64,000 bases of DNA from Acholeplasmataceae bacterium UBA6235 (GTDB taxonomy: Bacteria; Bacillota_I; Bacilli_A; Acholeplasmatales; UBA5453): the NCBI GenBank assembly GCA_002441525.1, contig DJWH01000033.1, positions 6,308 through 70,307 of the forward strand. The letters are read 5' to 3'. Positions within the stretch are counted from its first letter, which is position 1; every line of letters starts with the position of its first letter. The notes beneath the pieces are model-generated. The model saw only the letters and a program-made list of their open reading frames with translations. It searched no databases and was not told the DNA's origin. The translations under genes were made by a program, and so were the position numbers. Positions 52,101 through 61,334 of the stretch are shown here, piece after piece.

Positions 52101-53566
52101 TATTTGTTCGCTTTGATTTTAGCTTGATACTTTTCGAATTCAACCGTGTTACACAATACGAAATGATCTGGTTCAATCTCACGTAAGGTTGGTTTTTCGA
52201 TGGAGTAATCATGCTCTTCTTTTGGATTGTAACGTTCTCTTCTCACTCTGGTGCGTTCATACGCAGGGTCAGGCAGTGGAATAGACTCAAGTAATGTTTT
52301 GGTATATGGGTGCAACGGATTATTGAAGATGGCATCTTTATCGCCAATTTCAACAATCTTACCAAAATACATCACGGCAAGACGGTCGGTGAAGTATTTA
52401 ACAACCGATAAGTCATGGGCGATGAATAAGATGGTAATTCCCTTGGTTTCTCTAAGCTCATTAAGCAAGTTAATGATTTGTGCTCTAATCGAAACGTCTA
52501 GGGCTGAAATTGGTTCATCGGCGATGATGAATGATGGTTCAACAACGAGTGCTCTTGCAATCCCAATACGTTGACGTTGTCCACCTGAGAATTCGTGTGG
52601 GTAACGGCTCGCATGTTCAGGTAATAGACCTACGGTTTTTAACGCTTCTTTAACTCTTTCATCAATTTCAGCTTCATTACGAACGCCATTAATACGTAAA
52701 CCTTCAGCAATGATTTCTTTAACAGTCATACGAGGGTTCAAGGATGCAATTGGATCTTGGAAAATCATTTGCATCTTACGCATTAATAATTTGTTCTTGT
52801 GTGTCAATTGATACTTCAAGTTAAGAATGTCTTGTTTTTGTCTAATTGCATTCAAACTGATTTCTTTTCTCAGTTTAGCGAGTTCTTTGGATTTGTTCGC
52901 TAAGTCTGCTTTCGCATCCTTATCATTGGATTGAGTGGCACGAGCCAATGCACCTTCTGCAGATTTGACTTCTTTTTGGAGTTCAGTGATTTGTGCATTG
53001 ATCGCATCATTAGAGTCTTGGTAACGTTTAAGAATAGCTTGATAGCGTTCATTCTTATCCAGTTCTGCAATTTCCTTCAAACCATGTGGGTCTTTAACAC
53101 TGACAAAACGTTTGTCGCGTTTCGCAAGTCTAAGGACATTCATGGAACGATTGAATTCTTCATCATATTCTGCTTGAATTCTAGCTTTTTCTTCATTCAA
53201 TTCTGATTCAGATAAGCCGCTTTTTTCGGACAATGCTTTTAATTTTTGTTCTTTAATAGCTGTAATACGTTGAACGACTGCTTGATGATCTGCTTTCGCC
53301 TTTTTCACATCTGAGATAATTCTGGTGCCTTCAAAGAAGACCTCACCACCGGAAGAATTATACAACTTGATGATGGTTCTACCTGTAGTGGTTTTACCAC
53401 AACCGGATTCACCAACGAGCGAGAATACTTCACCCTTGTTAATGGTAAATGAAATATCGTCAACAGCTTTATTGACTGCTTTGTTCCTGCCAGAACCAAG
53501 CTTAAAGTACTGTTTGAGATTTTCCACTCTTAAAATTTCTTGTTTTGGAGTACTCAAATTATTCAC
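52100..53566 (-). CDS. oppF: Oligopeptide ABC transporter ATPase OppF with long insertion
   Basis: 488 residues, while normal OppF has about 310-330. Walker A GESGCGKTTTGRT, Q-loop MQMIFQDPIASLNPRM, signature FSGGQRQRIGIARAL and Walker B FIIADEPISALDVSIRAQ are intact, with the OppF-type end HPYTKTLLESIP. A highly charged, heptad-like insertion of about 165 residues (KAKADHQAVVQRITAIKEQKLKAL and similar) lies between Walker A and the Q-loop. It is predicted helical and probably a coiled coil. Overlaps oppD by eight bases. Confidence 0.93.
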   Translation of the reverse strand: MNNLSTPKQEILRVENLKQYFKLGSGRNKAVNKAVDDISFTINKGEVFSLVGESGCGKTTTGRTIIKLYNSSGGEVFFEGTRIISDVKKAKADHQAVVQRITAIKEQKLKALSEKSGLSESELNEEKARIQAEYDEEFNRSMNVLRLAKRDKRFVSVKDPHGLKEIAELDKNERYQAILKRYQDSNDAINAQITELQKEVKSAEGALARATQSNDKDAKADLANKSKELAKLRKEISLNAIRQKQDILNLKYQLTHKNKLLMRKMQMIFQDPIASLNPRMTVKEIIAEGLRINGVRNEAEIDERVKEALKTVGLLPEHASRYPHEFSGGQRQRIGIARALVVEPSFIIADEPISALDVSIRAQIINLLNELRETKGITILFIAHDLSVVKYFTDRLAVMYFGKIVEIGDKDAIFNNPLHPYTKTLLESIPLPDPAYERTRVRRERYNPKEEHDYSIEKPTLREIEPDHFVLCNTVEFEKYQAKIKANK

Positions 53567-55109
53567 CCTCTACTGTCTTAGTTTTGGTTTCTGTTTCCGC
53601 TAGTTTTGCTGCGGTTTGTTTAGTATAACGTTCGATGCGTTGTTGAATGATTGGTGGTGTTGGAATCTTCGGTGCATCTGGATGTAGCAACCATGTAGCA
53701 GCATAGTGCGTATCGGATACTTTAAAGAACGGTGGTTGTTCTTCAAAATCAATTTTTAATGCATATTTGTTACGTTCAGCAAATGCATCCCCTTTAGGTG
53801 GGAATAACATGTCTGGTGGAGTACCTGGAATCGAAACCAATTTGTCTTTGGTATCTAAATCCGGTACTGAGGATAGTAAGGCCCATGTATAAGGGTGTTT
53901 TGGGTTATAGAATATTTCATCGGCTGTACCGTATTCAACAATCTTACCTGCATACATAACTGCAACACGGTCAGCCATGTTCGCTACGACACCAAGGTCA
54001 TGGGTAATAAAGATAACCGAAAGGTCTCTTTCTTTCTTAATATCTTTGATTTGGTTTAAGATTTGTTCTTGGATGGTCACGTCTAGCGCTGTGGTCGGCT
54101 CATCACAAATCAAGAGTTTAGGGTTTGCGGTTAACGCAATTGCGATAACGATTCTTTGTCTCATCCCACCAGAGAATTGGAAAGGATATTGATTGAAACG
54201 TTTTTCAGGATCTGGAATGTTAACTTCTCTCATGATTTGGATAGCACGTTCATAAGCTTCTTTTTGAGTGACTTTAAAACGTCTTCTGAAAGCTTCATTT
54301 AAGTTGCTTAATTCAACACGAAGTTCTCTGATTTCTTGGTTAATTCTCTTTTGTTGTGCTTCATTGCCTTGAGCGTCCTTTAATGCAGACACTTTCTTCG
54401 CGATTTCAGCATTCAAATTAGAAACTGCTTTTTGTTTTTCTTGATTTACTTCAACAATTTCTTTCTTGATTTGAACTTTAGCGGTTGCTTTTGCAGCCAA
54501 ATAACGACGTTTTACATCTGGAACTTGTGACTTCAAATCAGCAAGCAATGCTTTTGATTTCGCTTTGTATGCGACAATTTTTTCTCGCTTATCGGCTTTT
54601 GTCATTTCTTTATCGACATTGATCTCATAAATCTTGTCTTTTAAATCTTTTTTCGCAAGTTTGATACGTGTCAATAAATTTAGATAATCGTGATACTCGT
54701 TATGGAATAAATCGATGAAACGATTCTTCACACGGTTACCATTGACCAACATGGCTTCGGTGATTTGCTTACCAATCTTCATGATTGGGTTCAAACTCGA
54801 TAGTGGGTCTTGGAAAATCATGCCAATTTCGTTCCCTCTAATTTTGTGGAAGTTGGCTTCTGATAATTTGGTTAAATCTTGATTACGGTAGTTGATTTCG
54901 CCGTCATCAATGATGGCGTTCCCAGCGAGAATACCCATAATCGCACGGTTGGTTACCGATTTACCGGAACCAGATTCGCCAACGATGGCCAAAGTTTCGC
55001 CTTTATATAAGTCAAACGAAATGTCTCTAACTGCTCTAACCAATCCGTTTGGTGTCTTAAATGATACAGTCAAATTTTTGACTTCTAGTACTTTTTCTTG
55101 ATTACTCAT
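53559..55109 (-). CDS. oppD: Oligopeptide ABC transporter ATPase OppD with long insertion
   Basis: 516 residues, against about 330-360 for usual OppD. Walker A GESGSGKSVTNRA, Q-loop MIFQDPLSSLNPIM, signature FSGGMRQRIVIAIAL, Walker B LLICDEPTTALDVTIQ and the OppD tail KHPYTWALLSSVP are intact. A helical, charged insertion of roughly 150 residues (residues about 140-285, such as KAKSKALLADLKSQVPDVKR) lies after the Q-loop. The insertion site differs from that in OppF. TAATG overlap with oppC. Confidence 0.93.
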   Translation of the reverse strand: MSNQEKVLEVKNLTVSFKTPNGLVRAVRDISFDLYKGETLAIVGESGSGKSVTNRAIMGILAGNAIIDDGEINYRNQDLTKLSEANFHKIRGNEIGMIFQDPLSSLNPIMKIGKQITEAMLVNGNRVKNRFIDLFHNEYHDYLNLLTRIKLAKKDLKDKIYEINVDKEMTKADKREKIVAYKAKSKALLADLKSQVPDVKRRYLAAKATAKVQIKKEIVEVNQEKQKAVSNLNAEIAKKVSALKDAQGNEAQQKRINQEIRELRVELSNLNEAFRRRFKVTQKEAYERAIQIMREVNIPDPEKRFNQYPFQFSGGMRQRIVIAIALTANPKLLICDEPTTALDVTIQEQILNQIKDIKKERDLSVIFITHDLGVVANMADRVAVMYAGKIVEYGTADEIFYNPKHPYTWALLSSVPDLDTKDKLVSIPGTPPDMLFPPKGDAFAERNKYALKIDFEEQPPFFKVSDTHYAATWLLHPDAPKIPTPPIIQQRIERYTKQTAAKLAETETKTKTVEGE

Positions 55110-57025
55110 TATTCGCTACCTCTCAATTGTGGATTCAAGGCGTCACGTAAAGCATTACCGAACATATTGAAAGAAATCATCAGTGTAGCAACAACCAATG
55201 TTGGGAAAATAACCAACCAAGTGTTACCAGCCATGATTTGTTGTTGACCATCGTTTAAGATGACCCCAATGGAGGTACCTGTTAATTCGATAGGTCCGAT
55301 GGCTAAGGTTTGACCATTACCAATACCGAAACCTAAGAAGGATAAGTTAACTTCAAGGAAGATAACCGATGGAATACTTAAGACAACTCTGGTGACAATA
55401 GTACCTAATGCGTTAGGTAAGATGTGTTTAAAGATGATACGGCGGTCGGATGCACCTAGCGTTCTAGCAGCGAGGACATATTCACGGCCTTTGTATCGAT
55501 AGAATTGGATACGGGTAATACCGGCAGCTCCAATCCATCCATCATAAATCATGAATATGAAGAGCGCTGTGAACCCCGGTCCAATGAGGACTGTAATAAT
55601 ACCAATCATCGTAATTTGAGGGAAACTACCCCAAATATCGACAAATCTTTCCATCAAGATATCTACTTGACCACCATAATAAGCGGAGGTAGAACCCCAG
55701 ATGATACCTACAACGATGTTAACGGCTGCTGCCATGAAACCAAGTAATAGGGATGTTCTTAAACCTAACCAAATAAGGGTAAATAAATCTCTACCAAATT
55801 CATCGGTACCGAATAAGAAATATGGCGTATCTTCAAAGCCGACTGCGTATGCGCCGTCTTTCATAACGAAATAATTTCTGAATTGTAAGCCTGTACCAGG
55901 AACGGTAAAGTCTTCATAACCGGTGACAGCAGATAGTGGATAACCGGATCCGAAAGTCCATGCTCTTGGATCATTTTCATCCATTTCGATGGTGTCTTCC
56001 ATGCCAGGGTTTTCCGATAAAATACGTTCATATTCTACTCTACCAATGGTGGCAGGTTTATCAGCGAAAATAGCGCCATAAACGTCATAAACGAATTCTG
56101 CTACCAACATTTTCGCATCTTTTCTGACGAAGCGCCCATTTTCAATACCTTGACCATGAGTATAGAATACGAATGTTGCTAAAGTGTAACCTGTATAATC
56201 TTGTAAAACTGCTTCATCTGCCTTGTTTTGAATTTGGACAGAATTAAATACGACATTTTCACTACCATCTACAGATTTTTCAGGTAGTTCAAGTTTTAGT
56301 ACAATGAATCTAGCAGTACCACTGCTGACACCATCCATTGGGTCAAAACGATGGATACCTTCACTGGTGACTGTACCCAATAATTCAAGTTGATCCCAAG
56401 TTCTGGAGAAACTGCTGGTATTCCATTGTGAAAGATACACTTTTAAGGTTGCGCCTTCAGTGATGCTTTCAATATCCAATACGATTTCATGCGCATTGGT
56501 GTATGTAAATAATGTATTTGATGCTACGGAGTAACCGATTCTATCGTAGTTTACATATAAGGTATTGGTTCCGCCGACATACTTTTCGTCAACTTCAGTA
56601 CCAATGGTATAACTGTATTTGATGGATCCTGGTTTGATATATTCCATATCAAAACCTTCAGGTGTACCCGAAGCTTTACCATCTTCATCGATTACGATGG
56701 TATTGACTTGGACTGGTTGGTTTTTATATAGTTTTGTACCATCGGTAATACCAATCAGTTCCAAAATAGGAATTCTTGGCGGCAAGGTCATAATACCTGC
56801 ATTGGTTTGGCTATATAAATACTTAGGGGTAATCATTGGCACAAATATGGACATCAAAATCATGATGAGCAAGATGATGGTTGCGGTAACGTTATACTTA
56901 TTCTTAGTAAAACGAAGCATCGCATCTTGGAAATAACTGAGTTGCTTTGTACGCAACTTTTTGTCCATTAATTTTTCATTTTCTTGGACCAGTTGGAAAT
57001 AACTCGGATCATACTGTTTTTCCAT
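55109..57025 (-). CDS. oppC: Oligopeptide permease OppC with large extracytoplasmic insertion
   Basis: 638 residues, twice the normal size. TM1 (TIILLIMILMSIFVPMI) is near residue 55. The normal next part, GTDEFGRDLFTLIWLGLRTSL, appears only near residue 405. Between them lie about 330 residues, mainly beta-rich and exposed outside the cell, such as GATLKVYLSQWNTSSFSR and ARFIVLKLELPEKS. The following permease part is normal, with the EAA loop EYVLAARTLGASDRRIIFKHILPN and five TM segments. Part of the insertion looks like a beta-sandwich binding module, which is an inference. Confidence 0.92.
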   Translation of the reverse strand: MEKQYDPSYFQLVQENEKLMDKKLRTKQLSYFQDAMLRFTKNKYNVTATIILLIMILMSIFVPMITPKYLYSQTNAGIMTLPPRIPILELIGITDGTKLYKNQPVQVNTIVIDEDGKASGTPEGFDMEYIKPGSIKYSYTIGTEVDEKYVGGTNTLYVNYDRIGYSVASNTLFTYTNAHEIVLDIESITEGATLKVYLSQWNTSSFSRTWDQLELLGTVTSEGIHRFDPMDGVSSGTARFIVLKLELPEKSVDGSENVVFNSVQIQNKADEAVLQDYTGYTLATFVFYTHGQGIENGRFVRKDAKMLVAEFVYDVYGAIFADKPATIGRVEYERILSENPGMEDTIEMDENDPRAWTFGSGYPLSAVTGYEDFTVPGTGLQFRNYFVMKDGAYAVGFEDTPYFLFGTDEFGRDLFTLIWLGLRTSLLLGFMAAAVNIVVGIIWGSTSAYYGGQVDILMERFVDIWGSFPQITMIGIITVLIGPGFTALFIFMIYDGWIGAAGITRIQFYRYKGREYVLAARTLGASDRRIIFKHILPNALGTIVTRVVLSIPSVIFLEVNLSFLGFGIGNGQTLAIGPIELTGTSIGVILNDGQQQIMAGNTWLVIFPTLVVATLMISFNMFGNALRDALNPQLRGSE

Positions 57026-58128
57026 TATTTCTTCGCCCCCATTCTAATTTGTGGATCGATGAGACCATAAGATAAGTCAACGATTAAAACGGTGACTAAA
57101 CCAATGATGCCATAGAAAGCACTTGAAGCCATGATGACGTTATAGTCATATTGGTTTTGTGCTAAAGCTTGTAGTGTAACTCTACCAACACCAGGGATAC
57201 CATAAACACTTTCCATGATGAAAGAACCACCGAGGAGTCCTGCGAAGGAACCGATGATGACTGGTACCATTGGTACTAATGAGTTTCTAATAGCGTGTCT
57301 TAAAACGGCTTGTCTGTGGCTTAAACCTTTGGTTTTCGCCAACAAGACATATTCGCTGGTTAAGACTTCTGATAATTCAGCTCTTAATAAACGTGTTAAC
57401 CCGGCAATGGCTGGTAAGCCACCTGCGATAACAGGTATTACATAACCTTTCGCAATCTCCCAACCACTTTCAAGTTCGATGAGCGGGAACTGCGGCTCAA
57501 GTAATCGGTCAAATTGATAACTGAAGATGATGATCAAGACAAGAATGAATACAAGAGCAGGTACTGACAAGAACATCATGATGATGATTTGCATGATATT
57601 ATCAACGATGGTGTCTTTTTTAAGCGCAGCTAAAATACCGAATAAGAATCCGAATGGTAGATAAAATAATAACACCGAAACGTTCAGTGATAGTGTAAGT
57701 GGCATTTTTTCTGCGATGACACTGAATGCACTGGCGTTCGTTCTAACACGTGTAGATGTGCCCCAATTCCATTCGGTTAAGACATTGCCCAACCATCTAA
57801 AATATTGGGTTGAAATTGGTACACGATAAAATACTTTAATGACACCACTACCTTGGATAGGGCTGACAATAAAGATGGTTCTATCAATTCTGTCTCTATT
57901 AGCTTCACGGATAGCTTGAATTTCAGCTAGATCGTTCGGATCATTGGCATCATAATAAACAGAGGTATAATAACCGTCTGATACTTGTTTTTCGAGCCAT
58001 GTATCCTTTTCTTCATTTTTTGTTGGTGGATATTCAGGGGCTAATTTGAGCAGCACGAAAGTGATGGTCAAAGTAGTAAATAAGATGATGAATATCCAGA
58101 TTACTCTTTGAATAATATACTTTGTCAT
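57025..58128 (-). CDS. oppB: Oligopeptide permease OppB
   Basis: 367 residues, about 60 longer than E. coli OppB. TM1 (IFIILFTTLTITFVLLKLAP) is followed by an enlarged polar loop (EKDTWLEKQVSDGYY, NRDRIDRTIFIVSP) before WNWGTSTRVR. The rest is a standard permease: LTRLLRAELSEVLTSEYVLLAKTKGLSHRQ with the EAA loop, and GSFIMESVYGIPGVGR near the end. Its stop overlaps the oppC start (TAATG). Confidence 0.94.
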   Translation of the reverse strand: MTKYIIQRVIWIFIILFTTLTITFVLLKLAPEYPPTKNEEKDTWLEKQVSDGYYTSVYYDANDPNDLAEIQAIREANRDRIDRTIFIVSPIQGSGVIKVFYRVPISTQYFRWLGNVLTEWNWGTSTRVRTNASAFSVIAEKMPLTLSLNVSVLLFYLPFGFLFGILAALKKDTIVDNIMQIIIMMFLSVPALVFILVLIIIFSYQFDRLLEPQFPLIELESGWEIAKGYVIPVIAGGLPAIAGLTRLLRAELSEVLTSEYVLLAKTKGLSHRQAVLRHAIRNSLVPMVPVIIGSFAGLLGGSFIMESVYGIPGVGRVTLQALAQNQYDYNVIMASSAFYGIIGLVTVLIVDLSYGLIDPQIRMGAKK

Positions 58129-58239
58129 TTGATCGCATCCTTATTATTAGTTTTAACTATTATATCATTATTTATGTCTTATACACCATAGATACAATGA
58201 TAATAACACAAAAACAAGATATTTAATGAAAGTAAAAGC

Positions 58240-58282
58240 GTAATAAGGGGTGCCCCCGTAAAATATGGTCACCCCATTATCA
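58240..58282 (-). terminator. Stem-loop between oppA and oppB
   Basis: Arms GGGGTG / CACCCC with an 18-base loop on the minus strand, no strong T-run after it. It may act as a partial terminator or as a 3' protector that raises oppA mRNA relative to the membrane genes. Confidence 0.6.
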
Positions 58283-58314
58283 CACTATTTATTTATTGTT
58301 TCAAATCTTTAAAA

Positions 58315-61140
58315 TTATAACCAAGCCCAACCTACATAATATGCGCCAACTTTAATGACTACATATGCGTCAGTTGCGTATGTGTTAAATTGTGTACTGT
58401 AGACGAATGCTTCAACACCAGCAGGAACATCCACGGATGCAAATACTTCATCCAGTGATGCGAATGAGGTATATGTGGATACAATGTACGGAATCGCGTT
58501 CAATTCTTCAAGAGTTAACGGATTTTCGGAAATTGCATTCAATGTGTAGTCTGAGTTGTGAGCAGCGACAGCATCACGTGCATTGGTAGCTAATCCCAAT
58601 TGTTGATGTAATTCATAGCTGAATCCAGTCTTCTTAACGATGAATAAGAATGCTTTATCAGATTCAGTAACTGCGACATACGCTTCAACGGAATCAACAC
58701 CTAGTTCTTCTGCTAAGTCTGCAAGATCACCAACGATATAACCAGCTAAACCTTCTGTATCAGCACCAACAGTGTCAAGTACTTCGCCACCCATATCTAG
58801 GTATGCAGCAACTAAGTCTTCAGCATCTGTCCAAGCTTTTTGTTCAACACCATCTCTGATGTATGCTTTACCGTTTAATGCCGCGATTAAAGCGTTATAG
58901 CTCCACTTTTCAGTGACTAGTACGCCATCAAGGTTACGGTAAGCAACAGCGATGTTTGGTGTATGAGTGTCAATACCCCAGTCAAGAGTAAATCCACCAC
59001 GGTTGTCGTCAGAGAATACATCTAGGAAGCTTGGTGCGTCTAGTAATGAACCAGAGATACCACCAATACCTAAGTCAGTATTAGCTTTCATCATGAAGTC
59101 ATAGTAGTTACCAGGGAACGCAACGTCGTTAACTGTGATGGTTAATCTGACGAAGTTTGTAGTATCAACTAAACGGCTTTCATATTGTTGTTTGATTTGT
59201 GCAATCATCGCTTGTGCAGCAGTGTTACCACTAGATGCATAAGTTAAGGTTAAGTCGATAACTCTGTATTCGGATGCAGTACCAGCAGTATAGTGACCAT
59301 CAGCGATTGCTTTAGTTACAGCTTGTTGGAATAATGCAACAGCAGCATCTGGTACGAAACCATAAGATGATGCGCCATATTTTTCAAGAATAGCAGCACC
59401 GGCAGGTAATGTTCTTACTGACATACCGGATTCGCCATCTAGGAAGTATGTATTGGCAAATAATGTGTAAGCAGGTAGATAAGTCTTAACGACGTTTACT
59501 GCTGCTTCATAACGGTCGAAACCAAAGTATAATGCTTGTCTCATTTCCTTATACATTAAAATCGGTTCAGGAACGAATGTATTGGATAGTGGAATACCAG
59601 GGTTAGCTGCGATATATGCATCGCGGTTAGCTTCGGTACCAAATGAGTTGATAACCATTCTCCATGTGGTAGCTGCTGGTGCAACTTTGACACGTGGGTC
59701 AGATGCGAACTCAGTAACACGGGATGCAGGAACGGATGCACTTTCAAGTCTACCTTCTAGGAATTCTTGGAAAATGAGGTCAGAACCGCTCATGAATCTG
59801 AATTGTTGGCCAGTGTAGTAGTACATAGCACTTTGTGGGTGTAATGTATTCTTCTTGAACACTAACAATTGTGATGGAGTCCATGTTTCGAAATAGTAAA
59901 CACCAGATGATGGCACAGTTTCAGGTGTTGTACCATAAACTGCAGGTGTTAATTTTTCTAATAATTGTTGGTTAACAGGGGACATAGATGTAGATGAGAA
60001 TTGGTATTTAACATCAAATGCACTCTTTTCGTTGATGTATTCAATTTCAAGAGTATTTGTTTTACCAGCTGCTAATCTTAGACCTACTTCGTCAATGCTG
60101 ACTGCACCAGATAGATAATCTGCTGCACCTTTAACTGCTTCAGTAACAAAGTCACCGCCACCAGTTCTTGCTCTAAACCATTTTTCTTCTAGAGCATGTC
60201 TCCATGTCCATAAGAAGTCTTCTGCATTTAATACTTCATGTCCAGAAGGTAGTCCAGCAAGATCTGTGGATGGATGGTATTTCCATGTTAAGCCGTCTCT
60301 AACTTGAATTTGCCATGTCTTAGCATAAACTTTACCGTTGACAACAGTTGGATTAACTGGTACTGGTTCAGCAGCTGCTAAGCTTGGTAAAATTTCATAA
60401 CCTGTCTTAGTTTCATCGAAATAGAAGTCATATAATGCACCTGTGAATAGATCGATGAAGTCACTTGTTGACGAGTCGTCAGAAATCCATTGGTTCAATG
60501 TTGTAGGGTCTGTGCTGTAAGTAGCTCTCCAAGTATACTCACCGACATTACCTGCGGTAGAACCGAACATGATTACTTTAGAGTCATCTTCAGTAAATTG
60601 TGAGAACGCGGTACCGAAACCAAGGACACCATTATAAATTGGGCTGAATAATTGAACTCTGCTTGAGTACATTACTCTGGTAGCACCAGTGTATAGTGGA
60701 ACACCTGCGTACACGTTTTCAAGTAAATAGTCTTCTGCAGCAGCGAATAAGATATCCTTATCTTCTACTGGAAGTTTCGATAGGTCGACACCTGATAGAT
60801 ATTGTGCTAATGCGACATTTTCAGCGTCAAGTTCAGCAACAGTAACGGTACGAACAGCTGATGCTACTTTGTCCTTACTGTCTTTTACTTCATATCTAAC
60901 TGAATATGTACCAGCAACGCTAATGTTGACGTTGTTAGAAACAACTTCAATAGCTTCTGTCAAGTCTCCGTCTTCTTTATCGGTAGCTGAAACACCTTCA
61001 AGTGGGTCGAACGATACGTTAATGTATGACGTTACAGGACCGACACCTGCGAATGTTGGGGCTTCGTTCTTTTCGCCTGCACAGGCAACTAGAGCGACTG
61101 CTACCAATACTAGAGTGATTACACCTAGTAATTTTTTCAT
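58315..61140 (-). CDS. oppA: Oligopeptide-binding lipoprotein OppA with N-terminal Ig-like domain
   Basis: 941 residues, well above the usual 540-600. The signal peptide ends in a lipobox, LVAVALVACAGEKN, so Cys20 is lipid-anchored. An Ig-like (DUF5011-type) domain follows at about 28-105, with GDLTEAIEVVSNNVNISVAGTYSVRYEVKDSKDKVAS (core AGTYSVRYEVKDS). The rest is a family 5 solute-binding fold: TWKYHPSTDLAGLPSGHEV and VLNAEDFLWTWRHALEE are typical. The C-terminal part is longer than in normal OppA. First gene of the opp operon. The leader has a short CCCTT/AAGGG hairpin next to the ribosome site. Confidence 0.9.
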   Translation of the reverse strand: MKKLLGVITLVLVAVALVACAGEKNEAPTFAGVGPVTSYINVSFDPLEGVSATDKEDGDLTEAIEVVSNNVNISVAGTYSVRYEVKDSKDKVASAVRTVTVAELDAENVALAQYLSGVDLSKLPVEDKDILFAAAEDYLLENVYAGVPLYTGATRVMYSSRVQLFSPIYNGVLGFGTAFSQFTEDDSKVIMFGSTAGNVGEYTWRATYSTDPTTLNQWISDDSSTSDFIDLFTGALYDFYFDETKTGYEILPSLAAAEPVPVNPTVVNGKVYAKTWQIQVRDGLTWKYHPSTDLAGLPSGHEVLNAEDFLWTWRHALEEKWFRARTGGGDFVTEAVKGAADYLSGAVSIDEVGLRLAAGKTNTLEIEYINEKSAFDVKYQFSSTSMSPVNQQLLEKLTPAVYGTTPETVPSSGVYYFETWTPSQLLVFKKNTLHPQSAMYYYTGQQFRFMSGSDLIFQEFLEGRLESASVPASRVTEFASDPRVKVAPAATTWRMVINSFGTEANRDAYIAANPGIPLSNTFVPEPILMYKEMRQALYFGFDRYEAAVNVVKTYLPAYTLFANTYFLDGESGMSVRTLPAGAAILEKYGASSYGFVPDAAVALFQQAVTKAIADGHYTAGTASEYRVIDLTLTYASSGNTAAQAMIAQIKQQYESRLVDTTNFVRLTITVNDVAFPGNYYDFMMKANTDLGIGGISGSLLDAPSFLDVFSDDNRGGFTLDWGIDTHTPNIAVAYRNLDGVLVTEKWSYNALIAALNGKAYIRDGVEQKAWTDAEDLVAAYLDMGGEVLDTVGADTEGLAGYIVGDLADLAEELGVDSVEAYVAVTESDKAFLFIVKKTGFSYELHQQLGLATNARDAVAAHNSDYTLNAISENPLTLEELNAIPYIVSTYTSFASLDEVFASVDVPAGVEAFVYSTQFNTYATDAYVVIKVGAYYVGWAWL

Positions 61141-61185
61141 ATTCTCTCTCTCTCCTTTTATTACCCTTGTTTAAGGGTTTTTATC

Positions 61186-61261
61186 ATTATATCAAATCTG
61201 TTTTCAAAATAAAACCGTTATAATAAAATTGTTTTATGAAAATATCATGAAAACGTTTTAA
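61186..61261 (-). promoter_or_regulatory. oppA promoter region with cre-like site
   Basis: TATAAT (61191-61186) on the minus strand with only a weak -35 (TTTTAT, 17 bp). TGAAAACGTTTTAA (61248-61261) matches the cre consensus at 13 of 14 positions and lies upstream of the promoter, where CcpA can act as an activator or have no role. The remaining part of 61141-61334 holds an AT-rich stretch with a possible weak hairpin after the lipoprotein gene. Confidence 0.5.
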
Positions 61262-61334
61262 TGGTGATAAAATAGCGGTTTTTCGATGTTTTATAACTAC
61301 ATTTTTAGATTGTTTGTAATTATGAACAGCTTTT

